From an uncultured Paracoccaceae bacterium (GTDB lineage: Bacteria; Pseudomonadota; Alphaproteobacteria; Rhodobacterales; Rhodobacteraceae): 64,000 nt of DNA. Under the pieces are notes generated by a model. It had not been told where the DNA came from. It worked only from the letters and a program-made list of their open reading frames with translations, and searched no databases. Location: NCBI GenBank assembly GCA_947499725.1, contig CANMPK010000001.1, positions 62,001 to 126,000 of the forward strand. Reading direction: 5' to 3'. Below are positions 9,755 to 22,072 of this stretch, piece by piece; within the stretch, counting starts at the first letter, position 1, and each line of letters begins with the position of its first letter. The translations under genes were made by a program, and so were the position numbers.

Positions 9755-12091
9755 TCAATCCGCTGTGAGCAGCGGAGGTTTTTCCCCCGCGATACGCGGT
9801 TTGTCTGGACCATCTAGCTTCAAATGCAATTCGCCGTCTTTCACGGTTACTTTCACTACGCCACCTTTGGCCAGCTTGCCAAACAGCAGTTCTTCGGCCA
9901 GTGGCTTTTTGATGTGTTCCTGGATAACGCGGCCCAGTGGGCGCGCACCCATGTTTGCATCATACCCTTTGTCGGCAAGCCATTCTGCCGCAGGACGGGT
10001 CAGCTCGATGTGAACGTTGCGGTCCATCAGTTGAGCTTCAAGCTGCAGGACGAACTTCTCGACCACTTGCAGGATGGTGTCCTTCGGCAGTGGAGAGAAA
10101 GAGATCACAGCATCCAGACGGTTGCGGAATTCCGGCGTAAAGGTGCGTTCAATCGCGGCGGTGTCTTCACCTTCACGACGATCACGACCAAAGCCAATCG
10201 CTGCTTTTGCTTGTTCAGCCGCACCCGCGTTAGATGTCATGATCAAGATCACATTGCGGAAATCCACGGTTCGGCCGTTGTGATCGGTCAAGGAGCCATG
10301 ATCCATCACCTGCAGCAGGATGTTATAGACGTCCGGATGTGCTTTTTCCATTTCATCAAGCAGCAACACACAGTGAGGATGCTGATCAACACCATCGGTC
10401 AGTTGCCCACCTTGATCAAAGCCAACATAGCCTGGAGGGGCACCGATCAAACGAGATACCGCGTGTTTCTCCATGTACTCAGACATATCAAAGCGCAGTA
10501 GCTCAACGCCAAGGGTGCTTGCCAATTGTTTGGCCACTTCGGTTTTACCCACACCAGTTGGGCCTGCGAACAAGTAGTTCCCAATGGGTTTTTCTGGTTC
10601 GCGCAGACCTGCTCGTGCCAGCTTGATGGCACTGGAAAGCGCCTCGATCGCGCTGTCTTGACCAAACACTACGCGTTTCAGAGTCTTTTCCAGATCCTTC
10701 AGCACTTCGGCATCATCTTTAGAGACGTTTTTAGGCGGGATGCGCGCGATTTTCGCGACCACTGCCTCGATCTCTTTGGTGCCAATGGTTTTGCGACGCT
10801 TCGAGGCCGCGACCAGATGCTGGGCGGCACCGGCTTCGTCGATCACGTCGATCGCCTTGTCCGGTAACTTGCGGTCATTGATGTAACGCGCAGACAGCTC
10901 CACAGCAGTTTTGATCGCATCAGCGGTGTATTTCACGCTGTGATGCTCTTCAAAATACTCTTTTAGACCCTTCAAGATCTTCACTGTATCTGGAACAGAC
11001 GGTTCGCTCACATCGATTTTCTGGAAGCGACGCGACAGCGCGCGGTCTTTTTCGAAATGCTGGCGGAACTCTTTATATGTGGTTGAGCCCATAGTGCGCA
11101 GCTTACCGCCCTGCAATGCAGGTTTCAGCAGGTTAGACGCATCCATTGCGCCGCCAGACGTTGCGCCCGCACCAATAACAGTGTGGATTTCATCGATGAA
11201 CAATACGCCATCTGGATGATCTTCCAATTCGGTCACAACCGCTTTTAGACGTTCTTCAAAATCACCGCGGTAGCGCGTACCGGCGAGCAAAGCGCCCATG
11301 TCGAGCGAGAAGATCGTTGTAGAGGACAGCACCTCAGGTGTTTGACCATTCACAATGCGGTGGGCCAAACCTTCAGCAATCGCGGTTTTACCAACACCGG
11401 GGTCACCCACCAACAGCGGGTTGTTCTTGCGGCGGCGGCATAGCACTTGAATACAGCGCTCCACCTCGTGGTCGCGACCAATCAGCGGGTCAACATCCCC
11501 TTTAGAGGCCTTCGCATTCAGATCGACGCAGTATTTCTCAAGCGCGCCTTCCTTCTTTTCTTCCGCAGGCGCAGCGCGCGGAGCGGACATGTCTTCTTCA
11601 TCTTCTTCGTCATCCGCACCGGTGATGGGGCGGCTTTCTCCGAAGGCTGGATCTTTTGCTACACCATGCGCGATATAGTTGACCGCATCATAGCGGGTCA
11701 TCTCTTGCTCTTGCAGGAAGTAGGCAGCATTGCTCTCGCGCTCGGCAAAGATCGCGACAAGAACATTTGCGCCGGTCACCTCGGTGCGGCCAGAAGACTG
11801 TACATGGATCGCGGCACGCTGGATAACGCGCTGGAAGGCGGCGGTTGGCACGGCCTCGGATCCTTCGATCTCTGTTACAAGATTGGATAATTCTTCTTCG
11901 ATAAACTCTGCCAAAGTTTGGCGAAGCTCTTCGATGTCTACGCTACAGGCTTGCAGGACGCGCAAGGCATCCGGTTCGTCTAGAAGCGCCAGCAGCAGGT
12001 GTTCCAGTGTCGCAAACTCATGGCGACGGGCATTGGCTTGCGCCAGGGCTGTGTGGATCGCTTGCTCAAGCGTCGTAGAAAATGAAGGCAC
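9755..12091 (-). CDS. clpA: ATP-dependent Clp protease ATP-binding subunit ClpA
   Basis: A 778-residue ClpA, the AAA+ unfoldase that feeds substrates to ClpP. It has the N-terminal Clp_N repeat domain ([20 protein letters not shown]), a first ATPase module with Walker A GDPGVGKT and a DEIHT Walker B, and a second module with Walker A GPTGVGKT and [11 protein letters not shown]. The C-terminal D2-small domain follows, and the charged stretch [20 protein letters not shown] links the N domain to D1. GTG at 12091 is chosen because AGAAGGAGA stands just upstream and the protein then begins PSFSTTLEQ as in relatives; the open frame extends 14 codons further. The adaptor gene clpS, often adjacent, is not present in this window. 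Confidence 0.96.
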   Translation of the reverse strand: MPSFSTTLEQAIHTALAQANARRHEFATLEHLLLALLDEPDALRVLQACSVDIEELRQTLAEFIEEELSNLVTEIEGSEAVPTAAFQRVIQRAAIHVQSSGRTEVTGANVLVAIFAERESNAAYFLQEQEMTRYDAVNYIAHGVAKDPAFGESRPITGADDEEDEEDMSAPRAAPAEEKKEGALEKYCVDLNAKASKGDVDPLIGRDHEVERCIQVLCRRRKNNPLLVGDPGVGKTAIAEGLAHRIVNGQTPEVLSSTTIFSLDMGALLAGTRYRGDFEERLKAVVTELEDHPDGVLFIDEIHTVIGAGATSGGAMDASNLLKPALQGGKLRTMGSTTYKEFRQHFEKDRALSRRFQKIDVSEPSVPDTVKILKGLKEYFEEHHSVKYTADAIKTAVELSARYINDRKLPDKAIDVIDEAGAAQHLVAASKRRKTIGTKEIEAVVAKIARIPPKNVSKDDAEVLKDLEKTLKRVVFGQDSAIEALSSAIKLARAGLREPEKPIGNYLFAGPTGVGKTEVAKQLASTLGVELLRFDMSEYMEKHAVSRLIGAPPGYVGFDQGGQLTDGVDQHPHCVLLLDEMEKAHPDVYNILLQVMDHGSLTDHNGRTVDFRNVILIMTSNAGAAEQAKAAIGFGRDRREGEDTAAIERTFTPEFRNRLDAVISFSPLPKDTILQVVEKFVLQLEAQLMDRNVHIELTRPAAEWLADKGYDANMGARPLGRVIQEHIKKPLAEELLFGKLAKGGVVKVTVKDGELHLKLDGPDKPRIAGEKPPLLTAD

Positions 12092-12367
12092 TGCTCGTTC
12101 TCCTTCTGATCGGGGGTAATCGGCAGATTCCAATTACCAGGCCTGAATACTTTAAAGTTTGGTCTATCTAGCGCCAGCTTCAAGGGGTTTTTTGAGTTTT
12201 TAACTCACTTTTGACATCAAACTTGTGACCTTTGTGTCAGTCACCTGTTCTTTAGGCGTAGCTTTTCTGCGGCGGCGGCCAAAATGGTGGCGACGCGAAA
12301 GACCCTCTGCTCTCAGCCTGACAGATGGAGGCTAAGATGGCAATATCCCTCAGAGATTCTGGTAAAT

Positions 12368-13135
12368 TTAGAAGTTATCTTTACGACGTCTGATCTCGGC
12401 AAATACCTGATCTGCTGGTAATCCGATCATATCAAGCTGTGCTTGGATCGCGGGGGAGCCAGCACGCAGGAACGGATTGGTCGCCAATTCCTCAGAAAGA
12501 CGGCTTGGCACGGTTGGCTCATCATCGCGGCGGGCCTGCGCCACAGCTGCGATGCGATCCTGCAAATCGTTATTGTCTGGATCAACTGTGATCGCGAAAC
12601 GTCCGTTTGCTTCAGTGTATTCATGACCAGAGTAGACCATTGTGTCTTTCGGCAGCGCTGCAAGGCGCGAAAGACTGTCATGCATCTGCGCAGGCGTTCC
12701 CTCGAAAAGGCGACCGCATCCGAGTGCCATCAAGCTATCGGCCGAAAACAAGGCTTTAGCAGAGGGCATATAATAAGCCACATGGCCATTTGTGTGCCCG
12801 GACACATCCAAAACTTGAACCCCAACTTGCCCAAGTGAAAAGGCCATACCATCGGCCACTTGTAGATCTAGGGCGGGTAGGCGGTGTGCATCTGCTTGGG
12901 CCCCAATGACCGAAGCGCCGTATTTCGCGCGCAGGGTATCAACTGCATCAATATGGTCGGCGTGATGGTGGGTGATCAAAATGAAATCGAGGTTCCAGCC
13001 CTGTTCTTTAAGGGCATTCTCAATCGGCGCTGCCTCTGGGGCATCGATCAAAGCGGTCAAACCGCTTAGAGGGGCATGCATCAAATACGCATAGTTGTCA
13101 CTTAAACAGGGCACAGTTACGATTTTCACGGGCAT
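12368..13135 (-). CDS. gloB: Hydroxyacylglutathione hydrolase (glyoxalase II)
   Basis: A 255-residue metallo-beta-lactamase-fold enzyme that hydrolyses S-lactoylglutathione to lactate and glutathione, the second step of methylglyoxal detoxification. The binuclear metal motif THHHADH is at residues 55-61. Further ligands are in [31 protein letters not shown] and [11 protein letters not shown]. The length and the C-terminal glutathione-binding tail with RRRKD fit the family. The start at ATG 13135 gives the standard [18 protein letters not shown] beginning; a GTG five codons earlier is possible. The gene runs toward clpA across a 276-bp gap in which I see no gene and only short hairpins. Confidence 0.95.
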   Translation of the reverse strand: MPVKIVTVPCLSDNYAYLMHAPLSGLTALIDAPEAAPIENALKEQGWNLDFILITHHHADHIDAVDTLRAKYGASVIGAQADAHRLPALDLQVADGMAFSLGQVGVQVLDVSGHTNGHVAYYMPSAKALFSADSLMALGCGRLFEGTPAQMHDSLSRLAALPKDTMVYSGHEYTEANGRFAITVDPDNNDLQDRIAAVAQARRDDEPTVPSRLSEELATNPFLRAGSPAIQAQLDMIGLPADQVFAEIRRRKDNF

Positions 13136-13248
13136 GTTCTTTTCCCACACAAAGCGCAGCTTTTTTGCTTGCGCGTATATCTACGGTTCAAACCATCCAG
13201 AAACTCATTATGCTGCCCTTAGATTTGCCGATCTTAAGGGCTTACGCA

Positions 13249-13986
13249 ATGCACCTTGACGTGAAAGACCTCAGAAACTTTTACTATCGCAGTATGCTTG
13301 GGCGTGCTGCGCAAAAAGCAGTGCGTGATGAAATGCTTCAAATTTGGCCAGACGTCACGGGGCAAACTGTTGTCGGTTTCGGATTTGCGGTGCCTTTGCT
13401 GCGCCCATATTTGCCAACAGCGCGCCGTGTGATCGGGCTGATGCCGGGGCCTCAAGGTGTGATGCCTTGGCCTGCAGGTATGCCGAGTGTTTCTACGCTG
13501 TGCGAGGAAACGTTATGGCCTTTGGAAACAGGGCGCGTTGATCGTCTTGTTATGATGCACGGGCTCGAAAACTGCGAGCGCCCATCTGACCTTCTAAATG
13601 AAGCTTACCGCGCTCTCGGGCCTGGTGGGAAAGCATTGTTCATTGTGCCGCACCGTCTGGGGATGTGGGCGAGTTCTGATGTCACACCATTCGGTTATGG
13701 GCGCCCTTATACTGCCGCACAGCTAGAGGCGCAGCTGCGCAACCATGGCTTTATGTCAGAGCGGCATCGAACGACCCTGTATCAACCGCCAAGTCAAAAA
13801 CGGTTTTGGCGTAAAACGGCGCGCATATTGGAACGTTCTGGGCAGGTCTTGTCACCAGTGGTTTCTGGGGGTGTTTTGATGGTTGAAGCCAGTAAGCGCA
13901 TTCATGCGCCGACGGGGGGGCTGAAAGCGACTGTGCGCAAGCCGCTGGAAATCCTAGCACCTAAACCCGAAGTGGCACCGATCTGA
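13249..13986 (+). CDS. SAM-dependent methyltransferase-fold protein
   Basis: A 245-residue class I methyltransferase-like protein. The SAM-binding first strand is [15 protein letters not shown], and the later block is [20 protein letters not shown] with the Methyltransf_11-type glycine-rich turn. The motif acidic residue and glycine spacing are looser than in typical enzymes. The start at 13249 is preferred because TAAGGG (13235-13240) lies 8 bases upstream and the protein then begins [15 protein letters not shown]; in-frame starts at 13165 and 13210 lack a good ribosome-binding site. It is divergent from gloB, a pairing common in this family of bacteria. The substrate is unknown. Confidence 0.78.
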   Translation: MHLDVKDLRNFYYRSMLGRAAQKAVRDEMLQIWPDVTGQTVVGFGFAVPLLRPYLPTARRVIGLMPGPQGVMPWPAGMPSVSTLCEETLWPLETGRVDRLVMMHGLENCERPSDLLNEAYRALGPGGKALFIVPHRLGMWASSDVTPFGYGRPYTAAQLEAQLRNHGFMSERHRTTLYQPPSQKRFWRKTARILERSGQVLSPVVSGGVLMVEASKRIHAPTGGLKATVRKPLEILAPKPEVAPI

Positions 13987-14365
13987 GTGAGCTGACTAGC
14001 GGGTTGGTATTATTTGTAATGAAAAAATTACAAATTATTACAAGTTTTGTTAGCGTTACCGACTTTGCTGCGGCGCAGAATTTACCCAGAATCTGGTAGC
14101 AATTGCGCCAAAGGAATCGGCAAAAATGACCAAAATTACGCAAATGCAGAAAATGAATATCGGGTAAATACGTCGCACCCTAGCTCAAGGCCTTAAAAGT
14201 AAGGCGTTTTTGGCTCTAAGGCTTTTTCTTAAACGTTATTGCTAGGTCACCTAGCCTCTGTTAAACCCCAACCGAATTTTTACAGTTTTGATTTGCGTCA
14301 AAACGACAAACGTCCTTGGAAGCTGATCCTTCAGTGAACCGAGGCCAAAAATCGGAAGGGTGGAC
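13987..14365 (+). promoter_or_regulatory. Intergenic region upstream of the F1 ATPase operon
   Basis: This stretch of 379 bp contains no credible gene. Its first third is AT-rich (AAATTACAAATTATTACAAG near 14028), and near 14190 there are short repeats of AAGGC(C/G)TTA type. It must hold the promoter and leader of atpHAGDC. I do not see a textbook -35/-10 pair and do not place one. Confidence 0.4.
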
Positions 14366-14926
14366 GTGTCCGAACCAGCTTCGATCTCGCAAGGCATTGC
14401 TGCGCGCTATGCCACCGCGGTCTTTGAGATCGCGAAAGAGTCCAAAGCCGTCTCTAAGCTAGAGAAAGGCCTTGATGAAATCCAAACAGCATTGGAATCC
14501 AGCGAAGAGTTTAACGCGCTGATTACTTCCCCTGTCGTCAGCCGCGCTGAACAGGGTCAAGCGATCGCAGCGATCTCTAAAAAGATGGGTCTCCCACCAG
14601 TTCTGGCGAACACTCTGAGCCTGATGGCCGAGAACCGTCGCCTGTTCGTATTGCCTCAGTTGGTCGAAAGCCTGCGTGCTTTGATCGCTGAAGACAAAGG
14701 CGAAGTGACTGCTGAAGTCGTTTCCGCCAAAGCGCTGACAAAGACGCAAACCGAGAAACTGGCCAAAACGCTTAAAGCGCGTGTTGGCAAAGACGTTATT
14801 ATTAATGCGACCGTTGACCAAACACTGGTTGGCGGTCTTGTTGTAAAAGTTGGCTCGAAGATGATCGACACGTCGATCCGCTCCAAGCTCAACTCCCTTC
14901 AGAATGCAATGAAAGAGGTCGGATAA
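14366..14926 (+). CDS. atpH: F1 ATP synthase delta subunit
   Basis: A 186-residue delta subunit (OSCP homologue), part of the peripheral stalk that holds the alpha3beta3 head against rotation. The N-terminal helical domain begins [20 protein letters not shown]. The C-terminal segment [23 protein letters not shown] is the conserved family signature. GTG at 14366 is chosen over GTG 14360 because the ribosome-binding sequence GGAAGGG (14354-14360) would overlap the earlier start. It is the first gene of the F1 operon; its stop overlaps the atpA start by one base (TAATG). Confidence 0.95.
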   Translation: MSEPASISQGIAARYATAVFEIAKESKAVSKLEKGLDEIQTALESSEEFNALITSPVVSRAEQGQAIAAISKKMGLPPVLANTLSLMAENRRLFVLPQLVESLRALIAEDKGEVTAEVVSAKALTKTQTEKLAKTLKARVGKDVIINATVDQTLVGGLVVKVGSKMIDTSIRSKLNSLQNAMKEVG

Positions 14927-16464
14927 TGGGTATCCAAGCTGCCGAAATCTCGGCGATCCTGAAAGACCAGATCAAGAATTTTGGTCAGGACGCCGAAGTG
15001 GCCGAGGTTGGTCGTGTTCTCTCCGTAGGTGACGGTATTGCCCGCGTCTACGGTCTGGACAACGTTCAAGCCGGTGAAATGGTCGAATTCCCTGGTGGTA
15101 TCATGGGGATGGCGTTGAACTTGGAAAACGACAACGTAGGTGTTGTTATTTTCGGTTCCGACCGTGACATTAAAGAAGGTGACACTGTTAAGCGCACCAA
15201 CTCCATCGTTGACGTTCCAGTTGGCCCAGAGCTGCTGGGTCGCGTTGTCGACGGTCTGGGCAACCCGCTGGACGGCAAGGGCCCAATCAAATCTGCAGCG
15301 CGCGGTGTTGCTGACGTTAAAGCGCCTGGCATTATCCCACGTAAATCCGTTCACGAGCCAATGGCGACGGGTCTGAAGTCTGTTGACGCGATGATCCCAA
15401 TCGGCCGTGGCCAGCGTGAGCTGATCATTGGTGACCGTCAGACTGGTAAAACAGCGATCGCTCTGGACACCATCCTGAACCAGAAGTCTTACAACGACGC
15501 AGCTGGCGAAGATGACACAAAGAAACTGTTCTGCGTTTACGTAGCGGTTGGTCAAAAGCGTTCCACAGTGGCTCAGTTGGTTAAGAAACTGGAAGAGTCC
15601 GGCGCGATTGAATATTCCATCGTTGTTGCAGCGACAGCGTCTGACCCAGCTCCTCTGCAGTTCTTGGCGCCTTACGCCGCGACTGCTATGGCTGAGTACT
15701 TCCGCGACAGCGGCAAGCACGCTCTGATCATTTATGATGATCTGTCCAAGCAAGCGGTTTCTTACCGTCAGATGTCCCTGCTTCTGCGTCGCCCACCAGG
15801 CCGTGAAGCGTACCCAGGTGACGTTTTCTACCTTCACTCTCGTCTGCTAGAGCGTTCCGCGAAGCTGAACGAAGACAACGGTTCCGGTTCCCTGACAGCT
15901 CTGCCAGTGATCGAAACGCAAGGTGGTGACGTTTCTGCGTTTATTCCAACCAACGTGATTTCCATCACCGACGGTCAGATCTTCTTGGAAACAGAACTGT
16001 TCTACCAAGGTATCCGCCCAGCGGTGAACACAGGTCTGTCTGTTTCTCGTGTTGGTTCCTCCGCTCAAACAAAGGCGATGTCCTCTGTTGCGGGTCCAGT
16101 TAAACTGTCTCTGGCACAGTACCGTGAAATGGCGGCCTTCGCTCAGTTCGGTTCCGACCTTGACGCAGCAACCCAGCAGCTGCTGGCACGTGGCGCACGT
16201 CTGACCGAGCTGATGAAGCAGCCTCAGTACTCCCCACTGACGAACTCTGAGATCGTCTGCATCATCTTCGCAGGTACAAACGGCTACCTGGACAACGTAG
16301 ATGTCAAAGACGTTGCACGTTACGAAGAGGCGCTTCTGGCGCACCTGCGTGGCAAGCACGCAGATCTTCTGCAGTGGATCACCGACGAAGATCCAAAGAT
16401 CAAAGGTGAAGCCGCAGACAAAGTGAAAGCAGCGCTCGACGAATTCGCAGCTGACTTCGCATAA
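14926..16464 (+). CDS. atpA: F1 ATP synthase alpha subunit
   Basis: A 512-residue alpha subunit, the regulatory nucleotide-binding subunit of the F1 head. The beta-barrel N-terminal domain is followed by the P-loop GDRQTGKT near residue 170, the [11 protein letters not shown] Walker B region, the [12 protein letters not shown] segment and the arginine-finger region [10 protein letters not shown]. The start codon shares one base with the atpH stop, so translation is coupled. Codon usage is strongly biased, consistent with high expression. No anomalies are visible. Confidence 0.98.
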   Translation: MGIQAAEISAILKDQIKNFGQDAEVAEVGRVLSVGDGIARVYGLDNVQAGEMVEFPGGIMGMALNLENDNVGVVIFGSDRDIKEGDTVKRTNSIVDVPVGPELLGRVVDGLGNPLDGKGPIKSAARGVADVKAPGIIPRKSVHEPMATGLKSVDAMIPIGRGQRELIIGDRQTGKTAIALDTILNQKSYNDAAGEDDTKKLFCVYVAVGQKRSTVAQLVKKLEESGAIEYSIVVAATASDPAPLQFLAPYAATAMAEYFRDSGKHALIIYDDLSKQAVSYRQMSLLLRRPPGREAYPGDVFYLHSRLLERSAKLNEDNGSGSLTALPVIETQGGDVSAFIPTNVISITDGQIFLETELFYQGIRPAVNTGLSVSRVGSSAQTKAMSSVAGPVKLSLAQYREMAAFAQFGSDLDAATQQLLARGARLTELMKQPQYSPLTNSEIVCIIFAGTNGYLDNVDVKDVARYEEALLAHLRGKHADLLQWITDEDPKIKGEAADKVKAALDEFAADFA

Positions 16465-16476
16465 GGGGTTCGGACA

Positions 16477-18797
<2,321 letters not shown>

Positions 18798-18808
18798 ATC
18801 TGGATAGT

Positions 18809-18832
18809 CCCTGTCCCAATCGCGGGGCAGGG
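18809..18832 (+). promoter_or_regulatory. Intercistronic hairpin between atpD and atpC
   Basis: CCCTGTCCC (18809-18817) pairs with GGGGCAGGG (18824-18832) as a 9-bp stem with one G-U pair and a 6-nt loop. There is no U tract, so it is not a normal terminator. It could stabilise the upstream mRNA or reduce epsilon synthesis relative to beta, matching the 3:1 subunit ratio; this is inference. Confidence 0.55.
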
Positions 18833-18852
18833 TCCCCTGAAAGGAGGCCCCA

Positions 18853-19251
18853 ATGGCACAAACCATGCAATTTGACTTGGTCAGCCCGGAACGTTCCCTT
18901 GCATCTTTGCAAGCGATTGCCGTGCAAATCCCAGGTGCCGATGGCGATCTGACAGCGATGCCAGATCACGCGCCAACGATCACAACGCTGCGCCCTGGCG
19001 TTCTGACAGTCCAAGGTGACAAAGGTAGCGAAAGCTACGCTGTGACCGGCGGCTTTGCAGACATCAACGCGCAAGGCACATCTGTGTTGGCAGAAAAAGC
19101 AATTCCGGTTGCTGATCTGACTGCTGAAGACATGGACAGCCTGATTGCGATCGCAAAGGAAGCTGTGGAAACAGCTGCTGCGGATAACAAAGACGTAGCT
19201 GCGAAAAACTTGGCAGACCTAGAGACACTGCGTACAACGCTGAACGTCTAA
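18853..19251 (+). CDS. atpC: F1 ATP synthase epsilon subunit
   Basis: A 132-residue epsilon subunit, which couples gamma rotation to the c-ring and can inhibit hydrolysis. The N-terminal beta-sandwich contains [35 protein letters not shown] and [20 protein letters not shown], all typical. The C-terminal helical region is short, as in other alphaproteobacteria. AAAGGAGG at 18840-18847 is a strong ribosome-binding site. It is the last gene of the operon and is followed by a strong terminator. Confidence 0.96.
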   Translation: MAQTMQFDLVSPERSLASLQAIAVQIPGADGDLTAMPDHAPTITTLRPGVLTVQGDKGSESYAVTGGFADINAQGTSVLAEKAIPVADLTAEDMDSLIAIAKEAVETAAADNKDVAAKNLADLETLRTTLNV

Positions 19252-19274
19252 GTCGACATCAATCGTCTAAAAAA

Positions 19275-19306
19275 CAGGCCGTGCGACATTCGCACGGCCT
19301 GATTTT
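19275..19306 (+). terminator. Terminator of the atpHAGDC operon
   Basis: A perfect 11-bp stem, CAGGCCGTGCG (19275-19285) with CGCACGGCCTG (19291-19301), has a 5-nt loop and is followed by ATTTTGTTT. Confidence 0.92.
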
Positions 19307-19360
19307 GTTTACAGCCTTACCAAATAAGTTGTATTCATTCGTGAAGCTTATGGGGATAAG

Positions 19361-19711
19361 ATGAAGAAGTTGCGCGGTAAAACCTTGGGCATTGACCAAG
19401 GGGAACATATTCTGTTTTCCGATTTTCAAAACGGAGGCGACATGTGGACCGGCAAAGGACCGCGAGAGCGCCGCGAACGCATCTTTTTCGATGAACCCTT
19501 CATCCGCGAGCCTATGGTGCAAGTGGCTGTCGCTCTTTGGGATGTCAGCAACGGGTCTAATCTTCGCTCAGAGATCCTCGCAGATAACATCACAGAAGAC
19601 GGTTTCGATATGGTGTTCCGCACCTGGCAAGACAGTCAGGTCGCTCGCGTCAGGCTCTCTTGGATTGCCTTTGGTGAAATTGACGATGAAGATGATTGGG
19701 ATGTGCCTTAG
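19361..19711 (+). CDS. H-type lectin domain protein
   Basis: A 116-residue protein matching the H-type lectin family (Pfam PF09458), small beta-sandwiches known from invertebrate agglutinins and found in many proteobacteria. Landmarks are FSDFQNGGDMWTGKGPRE near residue 20, RERRERIFFDEPFIREPMVQ, then DGFDMVFRTWQDSQVARVRL and SWIAFGE. It has no signal peptide and the sugar specificity cannot be read from sequence. It stands alone after the ATPase operon terminator and converges with prs. Confidence 0.82.
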   Translation: MKKLRGKTLGIDQGEHILFSDFQNGGDMWTGKGPRERRERIFFDEPFIREPMVQVAVALWDVSNGSNLRSEILADNITEDGFDMVFRTWQDSQVARVRLSWIAFGEIDDEDDWDVP

Positions 19712-19741
19712 TCGCTATGCGAGCCTAAAGGCTACAAACAT

Positions 19742-19768
19742 AAAACGCGCCTCTGTGAGGCGCGTTTT
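19742..19768. terminator. Bidirectional terminator between lectin gene and prs
   Basis: A perfect 12-bp stem, AAAACGCGCCTC (19742-19753) with GAGGCGCGTTTT (19757-19768), has a 3-nt loop. The stem ends supply U tracts in both directions, so it can serve both convergent genes. Confidence 0.9.
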
Positions 19769-19793
19769 ATGTTTCTGTAAGGAGAGAAGGGGA

Positions 19794-20801
19794 TTAGCCC
19801 AGCAACCCCTCGTAAGCGCCTTCCAGCGTGTCTGTTTCAAACAGAGAAGATACAGAGGCACCGTTCCAAATGTTCATGATGGCATGCGCAAAGATCGGCG
19901 CGGTTGGCAAGATGCGAATGTTAGGTGCATTGCTCACTGGGCCCGTTGGCTGGATGGTATCTGTGATCACCAGAGACTTCATCACAGAGTTGCTCACGCG
20001 CTCAACCGCTGGGCCGGACATCACACCGTGAGAGATATAGGCGTGGACCTCAGTTGCGCCGTGGTCCATCAGAACCTCTGCCGCTTTACATAGTGTGCCA
20101 GCCGTATCGCACATATCGTCGACGATCAGACATTTCTTGCCAGACACATCGCCGATAACGGTCATCTCAGCCACTTCGCCTGGTTTCTCACGACGTTTAT
20201 CAACGATAGACAAAGGCGCGTTGATACGCTTTGCCAGCTCACGCGCGCGGGCTACACCGCCCACATCAGGTGACACAACCATGAGGTCGTCCATTTTGCC
20301 CTTGAATTGCTCTTTGATGTCCAAAGCAAAGATCGGAGAGGCGTAAAGGTTGTCCACTGGGATATCAAAGAAACCCTGAATCTGCGCGGCGTGCAGATCC
20401 ATAGTCAAAACGCGCTCAACGCCGGCTTCCACCAGCATGTTCGCGACCAGTTTCGCAGAGATCGGCGTACGCGCTTTTGCGCGACGATCTTGGCGTGCAT
20501 AGCCAAAGTAAGGGATCACTGCTGTGATACGCTTGGCAGAAGAACGGCGGAGCGCATCTGCCATAATCAGCAGTTCCATCAAATTGTCGTTCGCTGGATT
20601 GGACGTTGGCTGGATAATAAACATATCCTCGCCGCGGACGTTTTCGAAGACTTCGACGAAGATCTCGCCGTCGTTAAAACGCTCAACACGCGCATCGACC
20701 AGTCCAAGGTTACGATGGATGTTCATCCGGCGCGCAATAGACGTCGCCAGTGGTTTGTTGGCGTTGCCGGTGATCAGTTTTGGTTCGGTGGTGCTTGGCA
20801 T
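19794..20801 (-). CDS. prs: Ribose-phosphate pyrophosphokinase
   Basis: A 335-residue PRPP synthase, which transfers pyrophosphate from ATP to ribose 5-phosphate and supplies PRPP for purine, pyrimidine, histidine, tryptophan and NAD synthesis. It shows the flexible-loop region [20 protein letters not shown], the [11 protein letters not shown] motif with catalytic His, and the PRPP-binding loop [13 protein letters not shown]. The start at 20801 gives a family-typical N-terminus ([18 protein letters not shown]); the frame is open 37 codons further upstream, but that part is rich in residues uncharacteristic of the family. Confidence 0.97.
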   Translation of the reverse strand: MPSTTEPKLITGNANKPLATSIARRMNIHRNLGLVDARVERFNDGEIFVEVFENVRGEDMFIIQPTSNPANDNLMELLIMADALRRSSAKRITAVIPYFGYARQDRRAKARTPISAKLVANMLVEAGVERVLTMDLHAAQIQGFFDIPVDNLYASPIFALDIKEQFKGKMDDLMVVSPDVGGVARARELAKRINAPLSIVDKRREKPGEVAEMTVIGDVSGKKCLIVDDMCDTAGTLCKAAEVLMDHGATEVHAYISHGVMSGPAVERVSNSVMKSLVITDTIQPTGPVSNAPNIRILPTAPIFAHAIMNIWNGASVSSLFETDTLEGAYEGLLG

Positions 20802-20905
20802 CTGCGCTATTCCCCATGTGTCGCATATGACAGATTCGTGACGTTGCGCCCGCCTTAGCATGTCGCTAACGTCCCGCATAGTGACGCAATGCATGGAAAT
20901 TACTG

Positions 20906-21496
20906 ATGGCACATATCGATTACTATTTTGCTACGATCTCGCCCTACACTTACTTCGCTACGGATGAGCTCGAAAAGATTGCCGACAAGCATAAGGCAAC
21001 CATTACTTATAAGCCTTTGGACATTGTCGCGCTCTTTGGGCGCACGGGGGGCGTTCCTCCGAAAGATCGCCACCCAAACCGTATCGCTTACCGCGCACAA
21101 GATCTGGTGCGCCGTGCGGAACGTCTAGAGCTACCGTTCAATGTGAAGCCGGCATTTTGGCCGACAAACATGGCGCCATCCTCTTATGCGATCATTGCGG
21201 CACAAAATGCGGGGACAGGGGATGTCGGCGCACTGTGTCGCGCCTTCCTCAAGGCTTGCTGGTCTGAAGAGAAAGATATCGCGCAGGATGACGTTATCAA
21301 AGACTGTCTAAGCCAGACAGGCTTTGACCCGTCTCTGGCAGACAGTGGCCTTTTGACAGGGGCAGAGACATACGCGCGCAATCTAGAAGACGCTGTAAAT
21401 GCAAACGTCTTTGGCGCGCCGTTCTATGTTGTGAATGGCGAAGGCTTCTGGGGGCAAGACCGTTTGGTCGACCTAGATTGGCACCTGAGCAAGTAA
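20906..21496 (+). CDS. 2-hydroxychromene-2-carboxylate isomerase family (DsbA fold)
   Basis: A 196-residue thioredoxin-fold protein of the HCCA isomerase / kappa-class GST family. The N-terminus [18 protein letters not shown] carries the catalytic Ser in S-P-Y in place of the CxxC of DsbA. The C-terminal [21 protein letters not shown] block, with the cis-proline GAPF, is diagnostic. Founding members isomerise a naphthalene catabolite using glutathione, but most bacterial copies are uncharacterised, and no aromatic-degradation genes lie nearby. It is divergent from prs and converges with the DUF1489 gene, 2 bp apart. Confidence 0.87.
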   Translation: MAHIDYYFATISPYTYFATDELEKIADKHKATITYKPLDIVALFGRTGGVPPKDRHPNRIAYRAQDLVRRAERLELPFNVKPAFWPTNMAPSSYAIIAAQNAGTGDVGALCRAFLKACWSEEKDIAQDDVIKDCLSQTGFDPSLADSGLLTGAETYARNLEDAVNANVFGAPFYVVNGEGFWGQDRLVDLDWHLSK

Positions 21497-21498
21497 GC

Positions 21499-21927
21499 TT
21501 AAAGAATACCGATCTCTGCGAGAGCCGTTGCCAATTCTGTTGGCAGCGGCTCTTCTTCTTCGCGACCTTCAGGCAAATCAGGTGGTGTATCTTCGGCTTT
21601 CAAGTAACGCCACCCTTGGAAGGGCCGACGAATGGCTGCCTGCGTGCGCACCAATTTGGGGTCCAACAGAATGGCACAACGGCGCACGCCATCTTCGCCA
21701 ATCACCTCTTCTAGACCGACGATCTGTTGACGCGCTTGGATGCTGCCCTTAATCACCCAGTAGATCGAGCCACCGTTAAGAATCTCTTTCTCGCGCTTAG
21801 GCCACATCCGAGTGATGTGAAAAGAATAAGGGCTCGAGGTCTGCTCTCGCCGCATTTCTTGCCAGGCTTCCAACCCATCAACACTTTCTGTGCCCACGCT
21901 TAATTTCACTAGATTTATGTGCGTCAC
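21499..21927 (-). CDS. DUF1489 family protein
   Basis: A 142-residue protein of the DUF1489 family, almost restricted to alphaproteobacteria and without known function. The recognisable blocks are HINLVKLSVGTESVDGLEAW near the start, ITRMWPKREKEILNGGSIYWVIKG, and the RQQIVGLEEVIGEDG...CAILLDPKLV segment, ending in FQGWRYLKAEDTPPDL. It has no membrane segment or signal peptide and is probably cytosolic. The conserved charged residues suggest an enzyme or nucleic-acid binder, but this is only a guess. Confidence 0.83.
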   Translation of the reverse strand: MTHINLVKLSVGTESVDGLEAWQEMRREQTSSPYSFHITRMWPKREKEILNGGSIYWVIKGSIQARQQIVGLEEVIGEDGVRRCAILLDPKLVRTQAAIRRPFQGWRYLKAEDTPPDLPEGREEEEPLPTELATALAEIGIL

Positions 21928-22072
21928 AAATTTTTCCTACTAGGTATAGTGTTTGTCGTTGCCGAATGCGAACCACTCGGTTAACAATATAGCCCTGCTT
22001 GGGTCTTTCAAGCGGAACTCAAAACTGCCAAACTAAAAAAACACCACTTAACACCAATAGCTGAGGGAAATG

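Noticed and set aside
12134-12367. A clpS gene between clpA and gloB
   Set aside because: The gap is only 276 bp from the chosen clpA start and contains no frame with ClpS features.
21928-22072. Cobalamin riboswitch before nrdJ
   Set aside because: A class II reductase could be linked to B12 sensing, but the 145-bp leader is too short and lacks a B12-box-like core.
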